This document shows positions 24,695 to 32,496 of a stretch of 64,000 bases of DNA, piece after piece (position 1 is the first letter of the stretch; each line of letters starts with the position of its first letter). The stretch covers positions 193,371 to 257,370 of the forward strand of contig NZ_FUXH01000001.1 in NCBI RefSeq assembly GCF_900167225.1, in the 5' to 3' direction. This DNA comes from Porphyromonas crevioricanis. GTDB taxonomy: Bacteria > Bacteroidota > Bacteroidia > Bacteroidales > Porphyromonadaceae. The notes beneath the pieces are model-generated. The model was not told the origin of the DNA and did no database searches. It worked only from the letters and a program-made list of their open reading frames with translations. Made by a program: the position numbers and the translations under genes.

Positions 24695-24908
24695 ATACAA
24701 TCTTTTTGGCCTGATTACCCTCTGTCTTTTCAAAGTCCGATTTTGAGAGATCGAGGTATAGGGATTGAGCCTATTTGATTCAAAGGTTTGGGTGAAATTA
24801 AACATTCATACCCTTTTGTGATCTGAGGAATAGGCGAGCGATCGTAGTGCTTATTATTTTTCGCTCTATTTGATTGTTTGATAATTGCGATAGATAAAAA
24901 CTGTAAGT

Positions 24909-27692
24909 ATGAAAGTAAACTTTTGGACACTTCTTATCCTCCTCCTTTGTGCCTTTTCCCCCTGGGGAAATGTATCTGCCCAAAATGACCTGCATACAGC
25001 TACCGGTTTGGTGTTGGATATGCAAGGTGAAGCCATTATCGGAGCACACGTACAGCTCAAGAATGATCAGAAAACATACGGTGCTGCCACCAATACTAAC
25101 GGTTTTTTTTCGGTCAAGAATGTGCCGGCCGGCAAATATCGGCTTTCGGTTTCCTACATAGGGTACGCAACCGTGGACAAAGAGGTTAGGTTGAGCCGGA
25201 CAAAAGATTGGCAACTGGGAAATATAAATTTGCGGGAAGATGCTTTGCATTTGCAAACTCTGACTGTGAAGGCCTTAGCTGCGGATATGCAGGTGCGAGG
25301 AGATACGCTGGAGTTTAGTGCAGCTAATTATGGCCTTTCCGAAGGATCTGTGCTTGAAGATCTCATCAAGAAACTTCCTGGAGCGGAAGTGGATGAGTCG
25401 GGGAAGATTAAGATAAACGGGAAAGAAATCTCCAAAATCTTGATAGACGGCAAGGAGTTTTTTGCCGGGGATCCCAAGGTAGCCGGCAAGAATCTGCCGA
25501 CAAATATGATTGATAAGTTGCAAGTATTGGAGAGACTCTCCGACATGGCTCGTATGAGCGGATTTGATGACGGAGAAGAAGAAACGGTGATCAACCTGAC
25601 CACAAAGAAAAGTCTCAGGAAAGGGCTTTTCGGGTCTGCTTATGGGAGCTATGGAACGGTCTCCAGATATGAGGCTGGTACTATGATTAATCGTTTCAGC
25701 GGAGACAGTCAATTCACTTTCATTGCTGCTGCCAATAATACCAATAATCAAGGCTTTTCTGACCTTGATTTGGATATGTCACAAGCATCCTTTATTAATC
25801 CAAATTCTGGAATGGGGCGTCAGAGAGGGGCTGTTGCTTCTCCAATGCAGGTACCTCGGATTGATCCGAGTAAGGGGCTTACTGAGTCTGTGGTTGCAGG
25901 AGTCAATGCTGCGACTGATCTGTTTTCCCAACTCTCTCTCAACGGGAATGGTCAGTATGGATATGCAGATCAGTTTGTACGTACAGATCGGTCTATTATC
26001 AACATCTTGCCAGACGGAAAGAACACTCATCAGACGGAGCACAGCTTAGATCGGAGTTACAGGCACAATGCTGGGGTTGAGTTACGCTTGGTGTGGAAAC
26101 CCGATTCGCTCACCGAGCTTATATACAGACCCTCTTTGCGCATGAATATCGGGCGACGGCTTTATGATGTCGATTATCGTACAACCCCCGAGGGTAGTGA
26201 GACCTTGATCAATGAGGGACATTACGCAATGAAGGAGGACAGCCGTCTGTGGTCCACATTCCATTTTCTCAATTTCAGTCGCCGGCTCAATAGCCGAGGA
26301 CGCACGATTTCTTCGATGCTTAGTTTCAATTATAGGGGAGAAGATCGTGAAGCTGATCACCAATCGGAAGGAATGCCTTTCAGGAAAGACAACAATGATA
26401 TTTCCAGATATGGTTATCGTTTGTGGTTATCCTATGTAGAGCCTGTTTGGAGTAGCTTTTTTCTGCAAGGAACGTATTCGTTGAGGCAGCAGCAACAGGA
26501 AAACAATAGAAGTTGGGATCGATTTGTATCCAACGATGTGAAAACATCGAATGGGGAGTTCAGCAACCGTTTCACAAGCCAAAAATTGGGTGTCAATCTG
26601 AAGTACATCCGTAAGTTCAGTGATTTTACATTGGGTTTTAGTGTCGATCCGAGCCAGACCCATAGCAAAAGAGTCGGTAGCTCAGAGATTTCTGCTTTGG
26701 ACACAACTATTAGGGCTCTCAATTTTGCTCCGATAATGAGCTTTACTTATAACCCTCGGAAGCAAACCTCCGTGCGCTTGACCTATAGAGGACGGAGCTT
26801 GCAGCCCGGACTTGAGCAGTTGATCCCAATACCTGATGACACCAATCCTTTGCTTGAGATTGTAGGTAACCCGACTCTTAAACCCGGATTTGCTCATAAC
26901 TTATTTGCTCGCATACAGCACTATAATAGTGCTTCTAAATCTTCTATCCGGAGTTCTCTTTTTGCTTCATACTTTATGAATGCCATTGTCCCTTATTCTC
27001 AGTATGATCCTAAGACTGGTAAGCGAACATTGAGCTATACAAATGAAAGTGGTGGCTATATGCTCCATGGCAATGCTTCTTACACCAGACCTTTGGGAAA
27101 TCGTGGGCTTAGCTTGAGGATGAGTTTGAGTGGTGCCTATTCGCAAAATCCCAGCTTTGTAAACGGACAAAAGAATACATCCAAAGGGTTGAGAACAAAT
27201 AATCGTCTGACTCTCGCCTATCAAAACAGCTTCCTCTATACATCATTGAACGGTAGACTTGGATGGAGCTATGTGACGAATACGACAGCCGGGAAAAATG
27301 AGATCAATACACAAGACTACACATTCAATCACGAAATCACTCTTAATATACCTTGGGGATTGAGTTTAGGTTCGGACATGAATTATAATGCCAACTCCGG
27401 ATTTAGTCAGGACTTCAGAAATAGAGCTGTTAATTGGGATACGTTTGTGTCTTATAGCTTCCTCGCAGAGAAGAGAGCTACACTTCGTCTCAAGATATAT
27501 GATATGTTGGATCAGGGAGCAGCTGTTTCCTCAGTCAGCACCCCTTTGACACTTTCCGAGGAAAAAGTGAACTCGATGGGACGGCATGTAATGTTGCATT
27601 TTATATATAAGTTCGACTCGTTTAGTGGCGGAGCTTCCCATAAGGATATGAAGCTTCCGGCTTCGACGATGCCCGGTCCTCGTCGTCATTGA
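24909..27692 (+). CDS. Outer-membrane beta-barrel protein with carboxypeptidase-like and TonB plug domains
   Basis: 927-residue outer-membrane protein. Signal peptide about 1-25 (ending VSAQ), then a carboxypeptidase-regulatory-like beta-sandwich (about 27-110, TGLVLDMQGEAIIGAHVQLK). A plug-like region follows (about 125-220, GLSEGSVLEDLIKKLPGAEVDESGKIKINGKEISKI type, with ILIDGKEFF). A long barrel of the outer-membrane beta-barrel family 3 type runs to the end. It lacks a SusD partner, so it is not a SusCD pair. The ligand is unknown. Its C-terminus (PGPRRH) does not end in the usual aromatic residue. Confidence 0.85.
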   Translation: MKVNFWTLLILLLCAFSPWGNVSAQNDLHTATGLVLDMQGEAIIGAHVQLKNDQKTYGAATNTNGFFSVKNVPAGKYRLSVSYIGYATVDKEVRLSRTKDWQLGNINLREDALHLQTLTVKALAADMQVRGDTLEFSAANYGLSEGSVLEDLIKKLPGAEVDESGKIKINGKEISKILIDGKEFFAGDPKVAGKNLPTNMIDKLQVLERLSDMARMSGFDDGEEETVINLTTKKSLRKGLFGSAYGSYGTVSRYEAGTMINRFSGDSQFTFIAAANNTNNQGFSDLDLDMSQASFINPNSGMGRQRGAVASPMQVPRIDPSKGLTESVVAGVNAATDLFSQLSLNGNGQYGYADQFVRTDRSIINILPDGKNTHQTEHSLDRSYRHNAGVELRLVWKPDSLTELIYRPSLRMNIGRRLYDVDYRTTPEGSETLINEGHYAMKEDSRLWSTFHFLNFSRRLNSRGRTISSMLSFNYRGEDREADHQSEGMPFRKDNNDISRYGYRLWLSYVEPVWSSFFLQGTYSLRQQQQENNRSWDRFVSNDVKTSNGEFSNRFTSQKLGVNLKYIRKFSDFTLGFSVDPSQTHSKRVGSSEISALDTTIRALNFAPIMSFTYNPRKQTSVRLTYRGRSLQPGLEQLIPIPDDTNPLLEIVGNPTLKPGFAHNLFARIQHYNSASKSSIRSSLFASYFMNAIVPYSQYDPKTGKRTLSYTNESGGYMLHGNASYTRPLGNRGLSLRMSLSGAYSQNPSFVNGQKNTSKGLRTNNRLTLAYQNSFLYTSLNGRLGWSYVTNTTAGKNEINTQDYTFNHEITLNIPWGLSLGSDMNYNANSGFSQDFRNRAVNWDTFVSYSFLAEKRATLRLKIYDMLDQGAAVSSVSTPLTLSEEKVNSMGRHVMLHFIYKFDSFSGGASHKDMKLPASTMPGPRRH

Positions 27693-27716
27693 TTTACCTC
27701 CAATAGATTATCTTTG
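27689..27716 (+). promoter_or_regulatory. Promoter of the carboxynorspermidine dehydrogenase gene
   Basis: TTG at 27689-27691 and TATCTTTG at 27709-27716 with a 17-base spacer. The -33 box overlaps the stop region of the preceding gene. Confidence 0.55.
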
Positions 27717-27775
27717 CGAGTGGAGGGTACTAAGTTCGGTACTGCAATGTTGTAATATTTATAAACACAGGAAAA

Positions 27776-28969
27776 ATGGGAAAAGTCTTGATAATAGGCG
27801 CCGGAGGAGTCGGTACTGTAGTCGCTAAGAAGGTGGCAATGAACTCCGATATATTCACTGAGATTATGCTTGCCAGTCGCACCAAATCGAAGTGCGATAA
27901 GATAGTCGCAGAGATCAAAAATGTACACATACGAACTGCTGCTGTAGATGCAGATAACGTTGATGAACTTTGCCGACTGTTCGATGATTTCAAGCCCGAG
28001 CTCGTTATCAATGTGGCTTTGCCATATCAAGATCTCAGTATCATGGAGGCCTGTCTCAGGTCGGGAGTAAATTATTTGGATACTGCTAATTATGAGCCTT
28101 TGGACGAGGCCAAATATGAGTATAGCTGGCAGTGGGCATACCACGATAGATTCCGTGAAGCCGGCCTTACGGCTATTTTGGGATGTGGTTTCGACCCTGG
28201 ATGTACCAGCGTGTACACGGCTTATGCAGCCAAGCACCATTTCGATGAGATTCATTACTTGGATATTGTGGATTGCAATGGTGGCGATCATCACAAGGCT
28301 TTTGCAACGAACTTCAACCCTGAAATTAACATCAGAGAAATTACCCAGCGAGGAAAATATTATGAGGATGGAAATTGGCATGAGACAGACCCTCTGTCCG
28401 TACACAAGACTTTGAATTATCCCAATATCGGGCCTCGGGAGTCTTATCTGATGTATCACGAAGAATTGGAGAGTCTGGTCAAGAATTTCCCCTCTATCAA
28501 GCGTGCTCGTTTTTGGATGACTTTCGGGCAGGAATATCTTACTCACCTCAGAGTATTGCAAAATGTTGGGATGACGAGAATCGATCCTGTGTTGTACAAT
28601 GGAATGGAGATTGTTCCCATCCAATTCTTAAAGGCCGTATTGCCAGATCCTGGAGAGTTGGGAGAGAATTACAGTGGAGAGACCTCTATTGGCTGTCGTA
28701 TCCGAGGAGTGAAAGATGGTAAGGAACGTACCTACTACATTTGGAATAACTGTAGTCACCAGGCCGCTTACCAAGAAACTGGAGCTCAAGGAGTGAGCTA
28801 TACGACGGGAGTCCCGGCTACAACCGGGGCTATGATGTTCTTCCGTGGATTGTGGCGCAAGCCGGGTGTGTTCAATGTGGAGGATTTCGATCCGGATCCC
28901 TTTATGCAAGAAGTTGCAAAACAGGGTCTGCCTTGGCATGAGGCTCATGATCTGGATTTGGAGCTATGA
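27776..28969 (+). CDS. Carboxynorspermidine dehydrogenase (saccharopine dehydrogenase-like)
   Basis: Predicted to condense aspartate semialdehyde with a diamine or 1,3-diaminopropane to give carboxy(nor)spermidine, the alternative bacterial spermidine route. The 397-residue protein has an N-terminal Rossmann fold (VLIIGAGGVGTVVAKKVA), DTANYEP, and the family blocks GCGFDPGCTSVYTAYAAKHHFD and NCSHQAAYQETGAQGVSYTTG. These distinguish it from lysine-pathway saccharopine dehydrogenases. The decarboxylase partner nspC is not in this window. The next gene overlaps its stop by four bases. Confidence 0.88.
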   Translation: MGKVLIIGAGGVGTVVAKKVAMNSDIFTEIMLASRTKSKCDKIVAEIKNVHIRTAAVDADNVDELCRLFDDFKPELVINVALPYQDLSIMEACLRSGVNYLDTANYEPLDEAKYEYSWQWAYHDRFREAGLTAILGCGFDPGCTSVYTAYAAKHHFDEIHYLDIVDCNGGDHHKAFATNFNPEINIREITQRGKYYEDGNWHETDPLSVHKTLNYPNIGPRESYLMYHEELESLVKNFPSIKRARFWMTFGQEYLTHLRVLQNVGMTRIDPVLYNGMEIVPIQFLKAVLPDPGELGENYSGETSIGCRIRGVKDGKERTYYIWNNCSHQAAYQETGAQGVSYTTGVPATTGAMMFFRGLWRKPGVFNVEDFDPDPFMQEVAKQGLPWHEAHDLDLEL

Positions 28970-29484
28970 GCAAACAGCATACAGTGCTGATCGTAGATCC
29001 ACAGATTGATTTTGTAAGTGGTTCACTCGCTGTGCCCGGAGGGGACAAAGCACTTGATTGGCTAGCTGTCTATCTCCGGGAGCATTGGGCGGATATAACC
29101 CAAGTGGTAGTAACCCTTGACGAGCATACCGCCGATCATTGCAGTTTTTTGTCCCAAGGAGGGGAATGGCCGCCTCATTGCATCCGATATACCGTGGGGG
29201 CAGCTATTTATCCTCCTATATCCGATGTCTTGGCTTTCTTTGTTTCCAAGGGAATCCCGATTCTTTATTTGGAGAAGGCGACAGATAAAGATGTTGATGC
29301 ATACAGTGCTTTTGAAGAGGTTGTCCCGGAATGTCTTCGTCAAGCAAATCGCATTTGTGTAGCCGGATTGGCTGGAGACTTTTGCGTGAAGAAGTCGGTA
29401 GAAGACCTGAAAAAGTATGGGCTTGGAGATAAGATAGAGCTACTGCAGCGTGGGATTGCTTATATCAATTCAACAATATTGTAA
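28966..29484 (+). CDS. pncA: Nicotinamidase-like isochorismatase-family hydrolase
   Basis: Cysteine hydrolase of 172 residues, probably deamidating nicotinamide to nicotinate for NAD salvage. The triad is visible as D11 (IVDPQIDF), K104 (YLEKATD) and C140 (GLAGDFCVKKS). The metal site D52-x-H54-x3-H58 (LDEHTADHCSF) is specific to nicotinamidases within the isochorismatase superfamily, which supports the call. The ATG overlaps the stop of the dehydrogenase gene (ATGA). It ends before a good terminator. Activity on pyrazinamide or nicotinamide cannot be read from sequence. Confidence 0.85.
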   Translation: MSKQHTVLIVDPQIDFVSGSLAVPGGDKALDWLAVYLREHWADITQVVVTLDEHTADHCSFLSQGGEWPPHCIRYTVGAAIYPPISDVLAFFVSKGIPILYLEKATDKDVDAYSAFEEVVPECLRQANRICVAGLAGDFCVKKSVEDLKKYGLGDKIELLQRGIAYINSTIL

Positions 29485-29495
29485 TTATATATGAG

Positions 29496-29540
29496 AAAGA
29501 GACTGTGTCGTAATTGATTTATGGCACAGTCTCTTTTTTT
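29496..29540 (+). terminator. Terminator after the nicotinamidase-like gene
   Basis: AGAGACTGTG (29498-29507) pairs perfectly with CACAGTCTCT (29525-29534), followed by a T-run. The right arm contains an ATG (29521) that opens a longer but false start for the next gene. Confidence 0.88.
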
Positions 29541-29559
29541 GTTTTCTCGAAGGAATAAT

Positions 29560-30282
29560 ATGCTTGATATCAAGACTGATACGGAGGAGAAGATCCTCAC
29601 CCCGGTTTGTGTGGTTCCACTTGGTCCCGGAAATCCCGAGGATTTAACCTTGGGTTGTTGGCATAAATTGCAGGCAGCCGATCTGATATTCTGTCCCTCT
29701 ACGCTTTCCGGAGAGAGCAAAGCTCGGCAGATCATGCTTGCTGTAGGTATCAAACCGGAGCAAATACGGGCTTATCCTTTGCCGATGTCGAAGGATAGGA
29801 CAGCTGCTCTGCGTGCATACGACAAGGTTACAGAGGAGGCTGCCGAAAACTATCGTCTTGGACTTCGAGTGGTAATTACAGCGGAGGGAGACGCCGGCTT
29901 GTATAGTAGCTCGGGCTATATCTTTAGCCGACTGGATCAATTAGGGGTGCAGACAGAACGGAAGGCTGGCATCCCAGCTTTTGTGGCTGCAGCAGCCTTG
30001 TCGAAGGTAATTCTTACAGAGGGGGATGAATCTTTGTTGATTCTCCCGATTGTGAAATCTGCCGAGAGTTTACTCAATCAAATAGATCAGGGTGCCACTG
30101 TTGTTTTGATGAAATGTTCGCAATCAGTGGAAACCATAAAGTCAGCCATTCGAAAAAGACCGGATTTGAATTGGCACTATTTTGAATCTGTCGGATATGC
30201 ACAGGAGTACTGCACCTCTTCTGTCGAGGAGATAATAGAGAGATCTTTCCCCTATTTTTCTCTTATCATTGTTCGGAGGTGA
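29560..30282 (+). CDS. cobI: Precorrin-2 C20-methyltransferase-like protein
   Basis: SAM-dependent tetrapyrrole methylase of 240 residues. The N-terminal VVPLGPGNPEDLTLGCWHKLQAADLIFCP is the cobalamin methylase signature, described here in pieces: PLGPGNPEDLTL and LQAADLIFCP. VITAEGDAGLYSSSGYIF is the SAM-binding loop. The spacing fits CobI/CbiL. I chose ATG 29560 because AAGGA stands seven bases before it, and the longer frame starts inside a terminator. No other cobalamin gene is adjacent, so the exact methylation position is inferred. Followed directly by the repeat element. Confidence 0.75.
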   Translation: MLDIKTDTEEKILTPVCVVPLGPGNPEDLTLGCWHKLQAADLIFCPSTLSGESKARQIMLAVGIKPEQIRAYPLPMSKDRTAALRAYDKVTEEAAENYRLGLRVVITAEGDAGLYSSSGYIFSRLDQLGVQTERKAGIPAFVAAAALSKVILTEGDESLLILPIVKSAESLLNQIDQGATVVLMKCSQSVETIKSAIRKRPDLNWHYFESVGYAQEYCTSSVEEIIERSFPYFSLIIVRR

Positions 30283-30345
30283 AGCCTTCTTGAGTGGCTG
30301 CAATTTGTTTCTTCTCGGTTTCATAATGGGAGCCGTGTAGTGCTC

Positions 30346-30527
30346 TTCTCGAGGTTGGTAATACACTTTCTTAAGGGTGTTTACATCCAAATCGCAGGAA
30401 AGTCCTCCATCGACTCTCTGGCACAAACTGACTATCGCAAGAGAACTATTGGAGACAAAGCATTCGCTTGAGGGGGATGTTTCTGCTCCATTTAGGTGCC
30501 ACGCAAAAGAAGTTGCCGAATGGTGGC
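30346..30527. repeat. Repeat module 1, left copy (copy A)
   Basis: About 180 bases that reappear in diverged form at 31180-31363 in the same orientation. Shared landmarks are TTCTCGAG at the start, GGAAA.TCCTC in the middle, and CC.CATTTAGGTG.C near the end. Its last part belongs to the 242-bp segment shared with the inverted copy at 46766-47007. Frames through it are broken and not conserved between copies, so I treat it as non-coding. Confidence 0.65.
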
Positions 30528-30682
30528 CCAAAAGATACCGGGCGATCGCAAGATTGCTCGGTATCTTTTTTTCGATTGCTCAGTATCCTTTCTGGGAAAC
30601 TTCTAATTAGTGCATCAAAAACTCCTAAGCTTTTGATTGATTGCTTGGCACATTTTTTTAGAAAGCACCTGATGAGAGCATC
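30441..30682 (+). repeat. 242-bp repeat element, copy A
   Basis: Aligned by eye with the reverse complement of 46766-47007: equal length, four mismatches. It contains part of module 1, a terminator-like hairpin and module 2, and ends exactly where the 22-bp array begins. The two copies are inverted relative to each other and 16 kb apart. Confidence 0.85.
30531..30571. terminator. Terminator-like hairpin inside repeat copy A
   Basis: AAAGATACCGGGCGATC, loop GCAA, GATTGCTCGGTATCTTT, with an A-run before and a T-run after. In copy B the arm reads GATCGCT, which turns a G-U pair into G-C; the change keeps the fold. Could terminate transcription from either side. Confidence 0.7.
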
Positions 30683-31056
30683 AAAAGCAACTAAGCTTTC
30701 GAGCAAAAGCAACTAAGCTTTCGAGCAAAAGCAACTAAGCTTTCGAGCAAAAGCAACTAAGCTTTCGAGCAAAAGCAACTAAGCTTTCGAGCAAAAGCAA
30801 CTAAGCTTTCAGACAAAAGCAACTAAGCTTTCACGCAAAAGCAGCTAAGCTTTCGAGCAAAAGCAACTAAGCTTTCACGCAAAAGCAGCTAAGCTTTCGA
30901 GTAAAAGCAACTAAGCTTTCACGCAAAAGCAACTAAGCTTTCAGACAAAAGCAGCTAAGCTTTCGAGCAAAAGCAACTAAGCTTTCAGACAAAAGCAACT
31001 AAGCTTTCGGACAAAAGCAACTAAGCTTTCACGCAAAAGCAATAAAGCTTTTGATT
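30683..31056 (+). repeat. 22-bp tandem repeat array, copy A (16 units plus one degenerate)
   Basis: Units begin at 30683 and follow every 22 bases. Each is AAAAGCAACTAAGCTTTC (some with GCAGCT) followed by a variable tetramer. In order the tetramers are GAGC five times, AGAC, ACGC, GAGC, ACGC, GAGT, ACGC, AGAC, GAGC, AGAC, GGAC, ACGC. The final unit (31035-31056) is degenerate, with AATAAAGCTTTT. Each unit can form a short AAAGC/GCTTT hairpin. There are no spacers, so it is not CRISPR. The period is not a multiple of three, so it is not coding. Copy number is likely to vary between strains. Confidence 0.92.
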
Positions 31057-31130
31057 GATTGCTCAGCATCTTTCCCGAAAGCTCCTAATTAGTGTATGAA
31101 AAGCACCTAAGCTTTCGATTGATGCCTCAG
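31057..31130 (+). repeat. Repeat module 2, right copy
   Basis: GATTGCTCAGCATCTTTC...CTAATTAGTGTATGAAAAGC resembles the segment just before the hairpin-array junction at about 30574-30645 (GATTGCTCAGTATCC...CTAATTAGTGCATCAAAAAC) in the same orientation. The array is therefore bracketed by direct repeats. Confidence 0.6.
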
Positions 31131-31179
31131 TAGCTTTTGATTGATTGCTTGCCGGCTTTCTCCAAATTGGTAATACGCT

Positions 31180-31363
31180 TTCTCGAGATTGGCAATACAT
31201 AATCTTAAGGCTGCTTACATCTAAATCACAGGAAAATCCTCTATTGACTCTCCGACAGACATCAACTGACTACTGCAGAAGAGCTATTGGAGATAAAGCT
31301 TTCGTTCGGGGGATATTTCTGCCCCATTTAGGTGTCGCTCAAAAGAACTTGCCAAATGGGCAA
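31180..31363 (+). repeat. Repeat module 1, right copy (diverged)
   Basis: Diverged direct copy of 30346-30527, starting TTCTCGAG and ending near CCAAATGGGCAAC. It lies between the array and the 3' end of rlmN. It lacks the terminator hairpin. Copy B at 46.6 kb has no equivalent module beyond its array. Confidence 0.6.
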
Positions 31364-31408
31364 CTTGTCCAAATCCTTAGTCCTTCCGTTACAGTTTGGA
31401 TAACATTT

Positions 31409-32437
31409 CTAAATTCTTCCCTCAAGAGCTGAGAGCATACCGCAAGCCGCAGCTATGTCTTCTCCTCGTGATTGACGGATCGTTACGGTATGTCCCTTTC
31501 GCTCCAACATCTCTTTGAATTGGATTAGTCTGTCTTCATCGGTGGAGGGCAGGTCGACATTCGGTATTCGGTGGTATCGGATCAAGTTGATCAAGGCCGG
31601 CAGTCCCTTGAGGAGAGTGGATAATCTGTTTGCGTGGTTGAGAGTGTCATTGAGTTTGCCAAAGACGATATACTCAAAACTTAATTTTCGTTGCCCTCCA
31701 AAGTTGTGCTGTCTTAGCAGTTCTATTGTTCGTTCAATAGGGAAAGCCTTTTCGGTGGGCATTATTTGTGCTCGCTCTTCCGGAATTGCATTGTGAATGC
31801 TGATAGCCAAATGACAGTTGCATTCTTTGAGGAATGTCTCCAAGGCCTTTGTCACTCCAATTGTGCTGAGAGTTATTCGTTTGGGACTCCAAGCAATTCC
31901 CCAATTAGAAGTCAATATGCTTATGGATTTCATAACAGCCGAAAGGTTGTCAAGCGGTTCGCCCATACCCATGTAGACGATATTGGTTAGCAGTGAAGCT
32001 TCTTCTACTGAGAAGATTTGGTTGATAATTTCTGCAGCCGAGAGATGACCACTGAACCCCTGTTTCCCTGTCATGCAGAATAGACAATTCATTTTGCAAC
32101 CGACTTGAGTGGAAATACAGAGGGTATATCGCCCTTTATCCGGTATCATTACGGATTCTACATATTGTCCCTCCTTGATGCGAAACAGATATTTACGAGT
32201 ACCATCTGCAGATTGCTGTACGTATTGGGGAGCATATCGTCCTACTGTGTATTCTTGGGATAGTTTCTCTCTATTACTCAAGCTCAAATTAGTCATTTCC
32301 TCTATCTGAGAAATTCGTTTTACATAAAGCCAATCGGCTATCTGTTTGGCAGTGAATTTGGGCATTCCTGACCGGATAACGATCTCCTGTAATTCTTGTA
32401 GAGAAAGGCCTAAAAGAGGTTTCTTATTCTGCTCCAT
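31409..32437 (-). CDS. rlmN: 23S rRNA (adenine-C2)-methyltransferase RlmN
   Basis: Radical-SAM enzyme methylating A2503 of 23S rRNA and A37 of some tRNAs. The 342 residues contain the cluster motif C-KMN-C-LF-C (STQVGCKMNCLFCMTGKQGF). The methyl-carrying cysteine near the C-terminus lies in GEDIAAACGML, and GMGEPL binds SAM. Normal length. Last gene of the minus-strand run kdsB-dnaG-priA-uvrB-rlmN, 59 bases after uvrB. Its stop lies about 45 bases from repeat module 1. Confidence 0.96.
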   Translation of the reverse strand: MEQNKKPLLGLSLQELQEIVIRSGMPKFTAKQIADWLYVKRISQIEEMTNLSLSNREKLSQEYTVGRYAPQYVQQSADGTRKYLFRIKEGQYVESVMIPDKGRYTLCISTQVGCKMNCLFCMTGKQGFSGHLSAAEIINQIFSVEEASLLTNIVYMGMGEPLDNLSAVMKSISILTSNWGIAWSPKRITLSTIGVTKALETFLKECNCHLAISIHNAIPEERAQIMPTEKAFPIERTIELLRQHNFGGQRKLSFEYIVFGKLNDTLNHANRLSTLLKGLPALINLIRYHRIPNVDLPSTDEDRLIQFKEMLERKGHTVTIRQSRGEDIAAACGMLSALEGRI

Positions 32438-32496
32438 ATGGCTCTTGGTGAGAAAGACTTTGTTGTAACCAATGAAAAGATTGAGATGTATATTCT

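Noticed and set aside
24909-27692. SusC of a polysaccharide-utilisation locus
   Set aside because: No SusD-like lipoprotein or glycan enzymes nearby; the barrel is of a different subfamily and shorter than SusC.
29521-29559. N-terminal extension of the cobI-like gene
   Set aside because: The ATG is in the right arm of a terminator; ATG 29560 has an AAGGA at proper distance.
30468-30716. 82-codon frame, repeated at 46732-46980 on the other strand
   Set aside because: It lies in the repeat element and runs through the hairpin and array; the frame is not kept in the diverged module copy at 31180-31363. Its repetition reflects DNA repetition.
30683-31056. CRISPR array
   Set aside because: Units are contiguous 22-mers with only four variable bases, no spacers, no cas genes nearby.
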